A stretch of 8,377 bases of DNA from Verrucomicrobia bacterium UBA673 (GTDB taxonomy: Bacteria; Verrucomicrobiota; Verrucomicrobiia; Limisphaerales; UBA1096). Of the stretch, positions 1 through 7,025 are shown piece by piece; within the stretch, counting starts at the first letter, position 1, and the number at the start of each line of letters is the position of its first letter. The notes under the pieces were generated by a model. That model saw nothing but the letters and a program-made list of their open reading frames with translations, was not told where the DNA came from and did not search any database. The translations under genes and the position numbers were made by a program. The stretch is taken from contig DBNL01000141.1 in assembly GCA_002299785.1 (NCBI GenBank), positions 13,117 to 21,493 on the forward strand, given 5' to 3'.

Positions 1-1
1 C

Positions 2-2521
2 ATCGGCAAGCGCCTGCAAGTCGCGCGCAACACGATGTTTTGGAATCGCGGAGACGGCACTTTTGCCGAGGTGGGCCGCTACGCCGGCGTTGAGGCAAGC
101 GACTGGTCTTGGCAGCCAGTATTCCTCGATGTGGATCTGGACGGCTACGAAGATCTACTCATCACTAACGGCCATTTGCACGATGTCAACGACCGAGATT
201 CGCAGGCCAAGTTTGCGCGCGTTCCCAAGGCCAAGCGCAGCCAAGTCGGCCAGCTGATGTTCCCTCCCAACACCACGGCCAATGTTGCCTACCGGAACCT
301 GGGCAATTTCAAGTTTGCCGAGACGGGGCAGGCGTGGGGGTTCAACTCGTCGCAGATGTCGCACGGTATCGCCACCGGCGACCTCGACAACGACGGCGAC
401 CTCGACCTCGTCGTCAACTGCATCAACCAGCCGCCGTTGGTTTACCGCAACGACACGGTCGCGCCGCGCGTGGCGGTGCAACTGCGCGGCCTGCCGCCGA
501 ATACCCACGGCATTGGCGCGCGCGTGACTGTTGTCGTCGGCAAAATTCGTCAGACACAGGAGATCGTCGCCGGCGGCCGCTACCTCTCCGGGGACCAGCC
601 ACTGCGGATGTTCGCGATGGGGACCGGTACGTGGAATCGTTCGATCGAGGTCGCTTGGCCAAGCGGACGTCGGTCGTTTATCGCCAAACCGTCGCCGAAT
701 CACATTTATGAGATTGTTGAGCCAAGCAGCGAGCCTGTGAAACAGGCCTTGTCCAATCTCGAGCCGGAGCCGTTTTTCGAGGACGCAAGCCGGCTGCTCA
801 ACCACTCACATGCCGAGAACAATTACGACGACACCGCTCTGCAACCGCAATTGCCCAGGCGGCTTGACCGCTCGGGACCGGGTGTGGCTTGGTTGGATTA
901 CGACAACGACGGTGATGACGATTTGCTGGTTGGCGCCGGGGCGGGGTCTGCAGTGGTGGTTTACAAAAACATGGGTGACGGACGGTTCGGAGTCGTGTCG
1001 GGCGCCGCCGGATTGAAGTTGCCTGGCGACATGGTGAGCGCCTGCGGTTGGGTGGACAGCAGCGGTCGGCGTACGTGGCTCGCGGCGGTGACAAACTACG
1101 AGTCGCCTCGATCCCGCGCGAGGCTAATGACGTTCAGGAAAAGCGGCGGCCTATCCCGTAGTGGCAAGTCACTCGAAGACATCATGCCGGGGCCAATCGC
1201 CGTGGCGGACGTCGATGCCGACGGCGATCTCGACGTGTTCATCGGTGGGCGTGCGGTCACGGGCCATTATCCGCAGGCGAGCGTCTCGATGCTTTTGAAC
1301 AACACCACGCGGAGCCTAGATCCGGCCGGTGGCACGCTGAGCCAGGCGCTTGGCCTCGTCAACGGCGCGGTGTTCAGCGACCTCGATGGCGACCGTTTTC
1401 CCGAATTGATCGTCGCGACCGAGTGGGGGCCGGTGCGTGTGTTCAAAAACGAGCAGGGTAAATTCAGCGAGGCGACCGAGTCGCTTGGCCTGGGCGGGTT
1501 GACCGGCCTTTGGCAGGGCGTGGCCACCGGCGACTTTGACGGCGACGGGCGCACCGACATCGTCGCCACCAACTGGGGGCTCAACTCGGCCCTGCGCCCG
1601 AGCCTCATCAACCCGCCGCGCCTTTACTATCATTTCACCGACTCCAGCGTGCCGACGTCGCTCATCCTTGCCGCGTGGGATGACCGGCTGAGACAGTACC
1701 TTCCGACCCGCGATCTACCGTCGCTGTTTAGCGGCTACAGCGGCTTGCGCGGCGTGTTCCAGTCTCATCGCGAATACGCTGAGGCAGGTGTGCAGAAGCT
1801 GATGGATTATCATCCCGCCGCTACGCACTCAGTCACGGCTGCGGTGTTGCAATCGATGGTGTTCCTCAATCGCAAGGAAGGCTTCGAGCCGAAGCCGTTG
1901 CCCCCGGAGGCGCAATTGTCGCCGGCGTTCGGCGTTTCGGTGGGCGACCTTGACGGCGACGGCATCGACGATCTGTTCCTTGCACAGAACTTCGCCGCAT
2001 TCCCGACCGACGCCGACCGGCTCGACGCTGGTCGAGGTCTGTGGCTGCGGGGGCTTGGCGAGGCGAACTTTATGCCGGTGAAAGGCGACGAGGCTGGGTT
2101 GAAAATGTACGGTGATCAACGCGCCTGCGCCTTGGCTGACTACGATGCCGACGGGCGGCTAGACATTGTCGTCACGCAAAGCGGCGGTCGCACCCACTTG
2201 TTCCGAAACAACAAGGCCAAACCGGGCCTGCGCGTCCGCCTCGTTGGAGGCAAGCTGAACCCGGACGCGATTGGCTCGGCGGCACGACTGCACTATGGTC
2301 AGGCGCCGGCCACCACTAGCGGCACGTGGTGCGAGTGGCAACTGGGCAGCGGCTACGGGTCGCAGGACGGCTTAGGCAAGGTCTTGGCGACGCCCAATCC
2401 GCCGTCCGTCATCGAGGTCCGTTGGCCAAGCGGCAAAACCACGCGGACATCGCTCCCCGCCGGCCTGACCGAAATTACCCTCACGTATAACGGGGAAATT
2501 CTCGAACATAAAACCAAATAG
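2..2521 (+). CDS. FG-GAP/VCBS repeat protein with two ASPIC/UnbV domains (CRTAC1-like), 5' partial
   Basis: The frame is open back to base 2 and the first residues (NTMFWNRGDGTF) already form a repeat unit, so the ATG at 35 is internal and the true start lies left of the window. At least eight Ca-binding-type motifs of the form DxDxDGxxDxxx begin at nt 128, 380, 896, 1208, 1379, 1532, 1946 and 2138; the one at 1379 is degenerate (DLDGDRFPEL). These are integrin-like FG-GAP beta-propeller blades. An ASPIC/UnbV domain lies at about nt 470-715 (GIGARVTV, then WPSGRR) and a second at about nt 2219-2500 (IGSAARL, then WPSGKT). The stretch between, with NWGLN and LPPEAQ, matches what I recall of long CRTAC1-type proteins. 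Such proteins are normally exported or surface-bound and their substrates are mostly unknown. Any signal peptide would be outside the window. The family call is firm; the function is unassigned. Confidence 0.9.
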   Translation: MGKRLQVARNTMFWNRGDGTFAEVGRYAGVEASDWSWQPVFLDVDLDGYEDLLITNGHLHDVNDRDSQAKFARVPKAKRSQVGQLMFPPNTTANVAYRNLGNFKFAETGQAWGFNSSQMSHGIATGDLDNDGDLDLVVNCINQPPLVYRNDTVAPRVAVQLRGLPPNTHGIGARVTVVVGKIRQTQEIVAGGRYLSGDQPLRMFAMGTGTWNRSIEVAWPSGRRSFIAKPSPNHIYEIVEPSSEPVKQALSNLEPEPFFEDASRLLNHSHAENNYDDTALQPQLPRRLDRSGPGVAWLDYDNDGDDDLLVGAGAGSAVVVYKNMGDGRFGVVSGAAGLKLPGDMVSACGWVDSSGRRTWLAAVTNYESPRSRARLMTFRKSGGLSRSGKSLEDIMPGPIAVADVDADGDLDVFIGGRAVTGHYPQASVSMLLNNTTRSLDPAGGTLSQALGLVNGAVFSDLDGDRFPELIVATEWGPVRVFKNEQGKFSEATESLGLGGLTGLWQGVATGDFDGDGRTDIVATNWGLNSALRPSLINPPRLYYHFTDSSVPTSLILAAWDDRLRQYLPTRDLPSLFSGYSGLRGVFQSHREYAEAGVQKLMDYHPAATHSVTAAVLQSMVFLNRKEGFEPKPLPPEAQLSPAFGVSVGDLDGDGIDDLFLAQNFAAFPTDADRLDAGRGLWLRGLGEANFMPVKGDEAGLKMYGDQRACALADYDADGRLDIVVTQSGGRTHLFRNNKAKPGLRVRLVGGKLNPDAIGSAARLHYGQAPATTSGTWCEWQLGSGYGSQDGLGKVLATPNPPSVIEVRWPSGKTTRTSLPAGLTEITLTYNGEILEHKTK

Positions 2522-2522
2522 C

Positions 2523-2542
2523 GTGTCACTTTACGGTGACGC
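2523..2542 (+). other. Small inverted repeat after the FG-GAP gene
   Basis: GTCAC (2525-2529) and GTGAC (2536-2540) can pair around a 6-base loop. One G-U and one G-C pair extend the stem to seven base pairs. It starts two bases after the stop codon of the upstream gene. No T-tract follows directly (the nearest is T5 at 2563-2567), so I do not call it an intrinsic terminator. It could be a 3'-end stabilising hairpin or chance. The rest of the 52-bp spacer (2522-2573) shows no convincing -35/-10 pair. Confidence 0.2.
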
Positions 2543-2544
2543 CA

Positions 2545-2577
2545 ATGGTGGTGCATGCTAACTTTTTCACGCGTTGA
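2545..2577 (+). other. Possible 10-codon leader ORF overlapping the TTG start of the next gene
   Basis: An ATG at 2545 opens a 10-residue frame (MVVHANFFTR) whose TGA stop at 2575-2577 overlaps the TTG start at 2574-2576, giving a TTGA junction. A weak GGTGA sits six bases before this ATG, while the TTG itself has no purine-rich site. Translation of the micro-ORF could therefore deliver ribosomes to the TTG, much as the ATGA junction at 4960 does further along. A 10-codon frame arises easily by chance, so this is a speculative call. Confidence 0.15.
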
Positions 2578-4736
2578 AACAGATTGCCCAATATCAAGAC
2601 GGACGGCTGGAACTGCAGGAGGTGCCGCGCCCCGTCCCGCCGCCGGGAGGGGTGCTGGTGCGCACGACACACTCCGTTATCTCGATCGGCACTGAGAAAA
2701 TGAAGGTCGAGCAGGCCAAGATGAATCTGCTGCAAAAAGCCAAGGCCCGGCCGGACCAGGTTCGGAAGGTGATTGATACCGCGAGGAACATGGGCTGGAA
2801 GTCCGCTTACGAAAAAGTCCGCAACCGGCTATCTTCGCCGACACCGCTCGGATACAGCGCGGCCGGGATTGTTGTGGCGGTGGACGAAGGCAACTCCCGT
2901 TTTCGCGTCGGCGACCGTGTGGCGTGCGGCGGCGCCGAGTGCGCGTTCCACGCCGAGTATATTGCCGTGCCGGACCTGCTCGTGGCCAGGGTGCCGGAGC
3001 AAGTGCCGATGTGGCAGGCGGCCTACACGACGCTGCTCTCCATCGCGATGCAGGCGGTGCGCCAGACCGAGCCGCGCCTTGGCGATCAGGTGTTGGTGAT
3101 GGGGCAGGGGCTGGTCGGCCTGTTGGTTACTGGCTTACTTAAGGCAAACGGCGTGCGCGTCATGGCGGTGGACCTCGACGAGTCTCGCCGCGAGCACGCG
3201 TCTTCAATGGGTGCCGAGCGGGTGGTGATTTCTTCATCGCAGGATTTGCAGAACGAGGTTCGCGAGTGGACTGGCGGCCACGGCGTCGACGCCGCGGTGG
3301 TCTGTGTTGGCACCGACAGCAACGCACCGATCGAGCAGTGCGCCGAGGCGTTGCGCGATCGCGGCCGCTTGGTCGATGTCGGCATCACGAAGATCGAGCT
3401 GCCGTGGCGCATTTTTGCCAACAAGGAACTCGACGTGCGTTTCTCGCGCTCGTACGGCCCGGGCCGGTATGATCCGTCGTATGAGTGGGGCGGCGTGGAT
3501 TACCCGATCGGCTACGTGCGCTGGACCGAGCAGCGCAACTTCCAGGCCTGTTTGCATTTGCTGGGCACGGGGGAACTCGACCTCGGCGCGATCACCTCCC
3601 GGCGCGTGAAATTCGACGACGCGCTGCCGGTGTACGAGGCGCTTGGGGACGGCTCCTCGAGCGACGTCGGTGTGGTGATGGAGTACGACGAACCGGACGA
3701 CGCAAGGGGTCAACTGGCACCCAAGCCCAGCGCCGAGCCAAGCTGTATCCGGTCGGCCAAGCGCTTGATCAATCCGGTGGAGCAACTCGACGTGATTGGC
3801 GCGGGTAACTTTGTCCGGACGATGCTGCTGCCAAGTCTAAGGGGTATGATTCCGCTTGGCACAATCGTCAACAACACCGCGCTCAGCGCGAATCACGTGC
3901 GCGATAAGTTTGGCTTCGTCGAGGCGTCAACCGATCCCGAAGCCACTCTTGGCCAGGCGGGCGCCGGCGCGGTGCTGATCGGCACACGCAACCATCTGCA
4001 CGCGCCGATGGTGATGGCCGCGCTCAAGTCGGGGCGGCATGTGTTCGTCGAGAAACCGCTTTGTCTTTCGCTCGTCGAGCTTGCCGAAATTGACGCGACG
4101 GTTTCGGAGCATCCGCAGAGTGTGCAGGTCGGGTTCAACCGCCGCTTCGCTCCGGCGAGCGTCGAGCTGAAGCGGCGTCTCGACCATGTTCCCGGCCCGA
4201 AATCGGCCAGTTACCGCGTGTTCGCCGGCAAGCTCGACGCCGGCCACTGGTACGCCAATCAAGCCGAGAGCGGCGGGCGCGTCATCAGCGAGGGCTGCCA
4301 CTTCCTAGACTACTTCTGCTTCCTGTTCGGCTCGCGCCCCGTGCGTGTCACGGCGCAAACCACCTGGCCGGCCGGGGGGGCGCTGCCACTGCCGGACAGC
4401 GTTACGGCACAGGTCGAATTCGCCGATGGCTCGAGCGGCCAGTTGATTTATTCCGCCGAGGGCGACACGACTTATCCAAAGGAGCAGTGCACGGTTTACG
4501 GTTCCGGCATCGTGGCGGACATTACCAACTTTCAATCGCTTACAATTCATCAGCGCAACTCGCTCAAGCGGTTCAAATACGGTTCGAAAGGCCACGCTGA
4601 ACAAATGGAGGCGTGGATGGCATTTTTGCAAGGCAAGGCAGATCACCCATTGCCTTACGCAGAGGTAAGTCAAAGCATGCGGCTCACATTCGCCGTGCTC
4701 GAGTCAATTCGTGAAGCCCGCTCAGTGGAGATTTGA
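2574..4736 (+). CDS. Bi-domain oxidoreductase: zinc-less MDR dehydrogenase fused to a Gfo/Idh/MocA domain
   Basis: The protein has 720 residues. Residues 1 to about 372 are a medium-chain dehydrogenase/reductase: Rossmann loop GQGLVG at 177-182, then D200 at the end of the second strand, which favours NAD(H) over NADP(H). The linker at about 373-403 is charged and proline-containing. From about 404 the C-terminal half is a Gfo/Idh/MocA oxidoreductase, with dinucleotide loop GAGNF at 409-413, the signature EKP at 493-495, FNRRFAP at 521-527 and a catalytic-type E573-G-C-H576-F-L-D579. The usual MDR zinc motifs are absent: the first Cys region reads SIGTE and the GHE motif is GYS (93-95). I recall the same pattern in the family named bi-domain-containing oxidoreductase, often found in surface-polysaccharide clusters and distantly like BchC. 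Start choice: the frame is closed by TAA at 2559, family members begin MKQ, and the next ATG is at residue 43, so TTG at 2574 is preferred. It has no visible Shine-Dalgarno site. The substrate is unknown; a nucleotide sugar or polyol is plausible. Confidence 0.9.
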   Translation: MKQIAQYQDGRLELQEVPRPVPPPGGVLVRTTHSVISIGTEKMKVEQAKMNLLQKAKARPDQVRKVIDTARNMGWKSAYEKVRNRLSSPTPLGYSAAGIVVAVDEGNSRFRVGDRVACGGAECAFHAEYIAVPDLLVARVPEQVPMWQAAYTTLLSIAMQAVRQTEPRLGDQVLVMGQGLVGLLVTGLLKANGVRVMAVDLDESRREHASSMGAERVVISSSQDLQNEVREWTGGHGVDAAVVCVGTDSNAPIEQCAEALRDRGRLVDVGITKIELPWRIFANKELDVRFSRSYGPGRYDPSYEWGGVDYPIGYVRWTEQRNFQACLHLLGTGELDLGAITSRRVKFDDALPVYEALGDGSSSDVGVVMEYDEPDDARGQLAPKPSAEPSCIRSAKRLINPVEQLDVIGAGNFVRTMLLPSLRGMIPLGTIVNNTALSANHVRDKFGFVEASTDPEATLGQAGAGAVLIGTRNHLHAPMVMAALKSGRHVFVEKPLCLSLVELAEIDATVSEHPQSVQVGFNRRFAPASVELKRRLDHVPGPKSASYRVFAGKLDAGHWYANQAESGGRVISEGCHFLDYFCFLFGSRPVRVTAQTTWPAGGALPLPDSVTAQVEFADGSSGQLIYSAEGDTTYPKEQCTVYGSGIVADITNFQSLTIHQRNSLKRFKYGSKGHAEQMEAWMAFLQGKADHPLPYAEVSQSMRLTFAVLESIREARSVEI
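4727..4730 (+). promoter_or_regulatory. Ribosome binding site (GGAG) for the DUF2007 gene
   Basis: GGAG ends eight bases before the ATG at 4739. This favours that ATG over the TTG at 4733, which would leave only two bases of spacing. It is the only clear Shine-Dalgarno-like site among the gene starts in the window, and it lies inside the last codons of the upstream gene. Confidence 0.55.
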
Positions 4737-4738
4737 GG

Positions 4739-4963
4739 ATGCAACTCAAGACAGTATTTCGGGCGCTCAATTCGGGAGAAGCGCAGTTGGTTCGCTCACA
4801 GCTTGAGGCGGCGGAGTTTGATGTGTTCGTCGCCGATGAGAGCAGCGCATTGGCCGTGGAATGTTATGTGGTCGGCGTTGGCGGCATCCGCGTGCAAGTG
4901 GCGGAAGACCGAGAGGCGGACGCGCGTGAGTTTTTGAAATCGTGTGGTCACCCGCTCGAATGA
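4739..4963 (+). CDS. Small DUF2007-type protein (putative signal-transducing protein family)
   Basis: This 74-residue protein resembles the DUF2007 family (Pfam PF09413). It opens with a strand and then a helix, 'LNSGEAQLVRSQLEAAEF', followed by 'DVFVADE', a Gly/Val-rich middle (VVGVGGIRVQV) and a closing acidic helix (EDREADAREFLKS). The family is described only as putative signal transducing; many members are short stand-alone proteins of one compact alpha/beta domain with a ferredoxin-like outline. No signal peptide, membrane segment or catalytic motif is visible. It follows the fusion dehydrogenase by two bases and overlaps the next gene by four (ATGA), so it is co-translated with the two redox enzymes and might modulate one of them; that is inference. 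The ATG at 4739 is chosen over TTG 4733 because of the GGAG at 4727 and because family members begin near this point. Confidence 0.75.
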   Translation: MQLKTVFRALNSGEAQLVRSQLEAAEFDVFVADESSALAVECYVVGVGGIRVQVAEDREADAREFLKSCGHPLE

Positions 4964-6339
4964 TAGCCGCTCGCCGCAAACAGCTTGGCCAACTGCAACG
5001 CCGCTTGGCCAAAGGCATGCTTCGAACGGACGAACGAACGCTTCAGCAGCACGCCGGCGACAAGTGGTTCGCCACAAACCCGCCCGACGCGGTGGCCTTT
5101 CCTCGCAGCACCAAGGCGGTTGCGGAAATTCTCAAGTTTTCCAACCGGCATCGCATCCCGGTGACTGCGCGCGGCTCCGGGTTCGGCTACGTTGGCGGCT
5201 GTGTGCCGGTGCGCGGCGGCATCGCGCTAAGTTTGGCCAGAATGAAACGAATCAGGGAAATCAGCGGGAGCGATTTCGTTGCCGTCGTTCAGCCCGGCGT
5301 CATTACGGCCGAGTTGCAGGACGCCGCCGAGGTCAAGGGGCTGTATTATCCGCCCGACCCGGCGAGCCGAGCGGACTGCAGCATCGGGGGCAACATCGCC
5401 ACCAACGCCGGCGGCCCACGCTGCCTCAAGTACGGAGTGACGCGCGATTACGTACTTGGACTCGAGGTTGTGCTGCCGGATGGCTCGATCGCGAAGCTCG
5501 GCGGGCGTTGCCACAAAAACAAAACCGGCTTCGATCTCGCGCGGTTTTTTGTCGGCTCCGAGGGTTTGCTCGGGATCGTCACCGGAGCGACTCTCAAGCT
5601 GTTGCCGCTTCCGCCGTTTCGGGCCTGTATCGGCATGGGCTTCGGCTCGATGCGCCAAGCCGCTCGGGCGATTCAGGCGATTTTTCGAGCTGGTTTTTTG
5701 CCGTCCGCCGTCGAGGTTGCCGATGCCTTCACGCTGGCGGCTGCGCGCGAACGAACCGGTAGCAAATTATTCGATGGCTGCAAGGCGCACCTCATTGTGG
5801 AGCTCGACGGGCAGGAAAAATCGGTGCGCGGCGAGCTTGGCCAGTTGCAAAAACTGCTCAAGCCGTTCTCGCCACTGCACACGCAGAAGGGGTTCGGTGA
5901 CGAGGGCGTCGAGAAATTCTGGCAGTTGCGCCGCGAGTTTTCGTACTCACTGCGCGACACCGGCCTGACCAAGCTGAACAACGACATTGCCGTGCCGCGC
6001 GGCAAGCTTGAGGCGCTTTTCAGGTTTGCCGGTCAGCTACAGAAAAAACACGGCATCCGCGTGGCCTGTTTCGGGCATGCTGGCGACGGCAACATTCATG
6101 TCAACTTGATGATGGACGAGTCCGACCCGGAACAAGTCAAGCGCAGCGGGGATGCGCTGGACGACTTGTTTCGGCAGGTGCTGGCGTGGGGCGGGGTGAT
6201 CACCGGCGAGCACGGCATCGGGGTGGCGCGGTTGCCGTGGTGGGAACAGGCGACCTCGGTTGAGGCACGGAAGCTGCACTCGGCGTTCAAGTGTGCGGTC
6301 GACCCAAACGGCATCCTCAACCCCGGCAAGTTTATTTAG
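4960..6339 (+). CDS. FAD-linked 2-hydroxyacid oxidoreductase, GlcD / D-lactate dehydrogenase type
   Basis: The 459-residue protein has the PCMH-type FAD domain at the N-terminus and the FAD-oxidase C-terminal domain. Flavin-binding motifs are ARGSGFGYVGG at about 70-80 and CSIGGNIATNAGG at 140-152, followed by FVGSEGLLGIVTGATLKLLP. The C-terminal domain carries G-H373-AGDGN-I-H380 and G-E417-H418-GIG. In D-2-hydroxyglutarate and D-lactate dehydrogenases the equivalent His/His/Glu bind a divalent metal and the following His acts as base. The expected reaction is oxidation of a D-2-hydroxyacid (glycolate, D-lactate or similar) to the 2-oxoacid, with electrons passed to an acceptor. Length matches GlcD; no GlcE or GlcF partner and no fused Fe-S domain is present, so the exact substrate and electron acceptor are open. 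I chose ATG 4960, which overlaps the preceding stop as ATGA, over GTG 4942, which would add six residues inside the previous gene. No Shine-Dalgarno site is visible, consistent with coupled translation. Confidence 0.9.
   Translation: MIAARRKQLGQLQRRLAKGMLRTDERTLQQHAGDKWFATNPPDAVAFPRSTKAVAEILKFSNRHRIPVTARGSGFGYVGGCVPVRGGIALSLARMKRIREISGSDFVAVVQPGVITAELQDAAEVKGLYYPPDPASRADCSIGGNIATNAGGPRCLKYGVTRDYVLGLEVVLPDGSIAKLGGRCHKNKTGFDLARFFVGSEGLLGIVTGATLKLLPLPPFRACIGMGFGSMRQAARAIQAIFRAGFLPSAVEVADAFTLAAARERTGSKLFDGCKAHLIVELDGQEKSVRGELGQLQKLLKPFSPLHTQKGFGDEGVEKFWQLRREFSYSLRDTGLTKLNNDIAVPRGKLEALFRFAGQLQKKHGIRVACFGHAGDGNIHVNLMMDESDPEQVKRSGDALDDLFRQVLAWGGVITGEHGIGVARLPWWEQATSVEARKLHSAFKCAVDPNGILNPGKFI
4984..5013 (+). 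repeat. Two copies of the palindrome TTGGCCAA spaced 20 bases apart
   Basis: TTGGCCAA occurs at 4985-4992 and 5005-5012, each preceded by GC. They fall near the 5' end of the FAD oxidoreductase gene and in different codon phases (second base of CTT, then first base of TTG). They are the closest pair among seven exact copies in the window; the others are at 655, 2422, 6378, 6733 and 7274. A start-to-start spacing of 20 bases is close to two helical turns. Whether this is an operator-like pair or just part of a genome-wide word bias cannot be told from here. Confidence 0.4.
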
Positions 6340-6341
6340 CC

Positions 6342-7025
6342 ATGGAGTTTGACCGGTTCACGCACGAGCGGGAGCGCTTGGCCAAGGGCTGCGAGCGCAT
6401 CGCCGGGGTGGACGAGGTTGGGCGCGGGCCGCTGGCCGGGCCGGTTGTCGCGGCGGCGGCGGTGTTCGTGCCAGAACACATTCGCGACGGACTGCCTGAG
6501 CCGCTGGACGGGGTAAACGACTCGAAAAAGCTGAGTGCAAAAAAACGAGAGTCGCTATTCGAGTTGCTGCAGTCGCTGGACGGGTTCGAGTTTGGCATCG
6601 CGCTCGTCGAGCCAGCGGAGATTGATCGGATCAATATCTTGCAGGCGACGCACCGGGCGATGAACGAGGCGTTGGCCGCGCTGGGCCAGGCGCCGGGGCA
6701 CGTACTGGTCGATGGCCGGCCGGTTGCGTCGCTTGGCCAAGAGCAGACGGGGCTGGTGAAGGGCGACTCGCTGAGCTATTCGATCGCCGCCGCGAGCATT
6801 CTGGCCAAGGTGACGCGCGACCGGATGATGGTGAAACTCGACCTCGAATTCCCCGGCTACGGTTTCGCCGCGAACAAGGGTTACGGCACGCGCGAGCATC
6901 TCGATGCTTTGGTCAAACTGGGGCCGTGTCGCGTGCATCGGTATAGCTTTGCACCGATCAAGCCGCAGCCGCAGCTTAGACTGTTCCCGAATTCGACGAC
7001 CGATGAGACTGTGGTACGTGGTTAA
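6342..7025 (+). CDS. rnhB: Ribonuclease HII
   Basis: This 227-residue cytoplasmic enzyme cleaves the RNA strand of RNA-DNA hybrids and nicks at single ribonucleotides misincorporated in DNA, the first step of ribonucleotide excision repair. The hallmark GVDEVGRGPLAGPVV is at about residues 22-36 and supplies D24 and E25. D124 (LVDGRP) and D142 (KGDSLS) complete the four-acid metal site. NDSKKLS, the SIAAASILAKVTRD helix and GYGF...KGYGT are also typical of type 2 RNase H. Length is normal. The ATG at 6342 begins two bases after the upstream stop and gives the usual short N-terminus; an upstream in-frame start at 6291 would run deep into the FAD oxidoreductase gene. No Shine-Dalgarno site is visible. 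Its 3' end overlaps yraN by 23 bases. Adjacency of rnhB and yraN is known from many bacteria. Confidence 0.97.
   Translation: MEFDRFTHERERLAKGCERIAGVDEVGRGPLAGPVVAAAAVFVPEHIRDGLPEPLDGVNDSKKLSAKKRESLFELLQSLDGFEFGIALVEPAEIDRINILQATHRAMNEALAALGQAPGHVLVDGRPVASLGQEQTGLVKGDSLSYSIAAASILAKVTRDRMMVKLDLEFPGYGFAANKGYGTREHLDALVKLGPCRVHRYSFAPIKPQPQLRLFPNSTTDETVVRG

Noticed and set aside
155..805. Long minus-strand open frame (216 codons) opposite the FG-GAP gene
   Set aside because: It lies wholly antisense to a strongly supported coding region whose GC-rich third positions suppress stops on the other strand. Its translation is Arg/Val-rich and matches no family I know.
2523..2542. Intrinsic terminator after the FG-GAP gene
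   Set aside because: The stem is short and no T-tract follows it directly; T5 occurs 20 bases later, too far away. It is kept only as a low-confidence inverted repeat.
3234..3785. 183-codon minus-strand frame within the bi-domain oxidoreductase gene
   Set aside because: It is antisense to a frame with intact Rossmann motifs, has the composition of a shadow and shows no domain.
4374..4380. Run of seven G in the Gfo/Idh/MocA half, a possible slippage or phase-variation site
   Set aside because: The frame reads through it to conserved sequence on both sides, and a single G7 in GC-rich DNA is unremarkable. I see no sign of a frameshift.
4944..5762. 272-codon + strand frame overlapping the FAD oxidoreductase gene
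   Set aside because: It is a frame shadow, rich in Arg, Gln and Ala with no recognisable motif, while the overlapping frame holds continuous GlcD motifs.
6291..6341. N-terminal extension of RNase HII from an upstream start
   Set aside because: The extension would be encoded by the final codons of the FAD oxidoreductase, and family members start close to the DEVGRG motif as given by ATG 6342.
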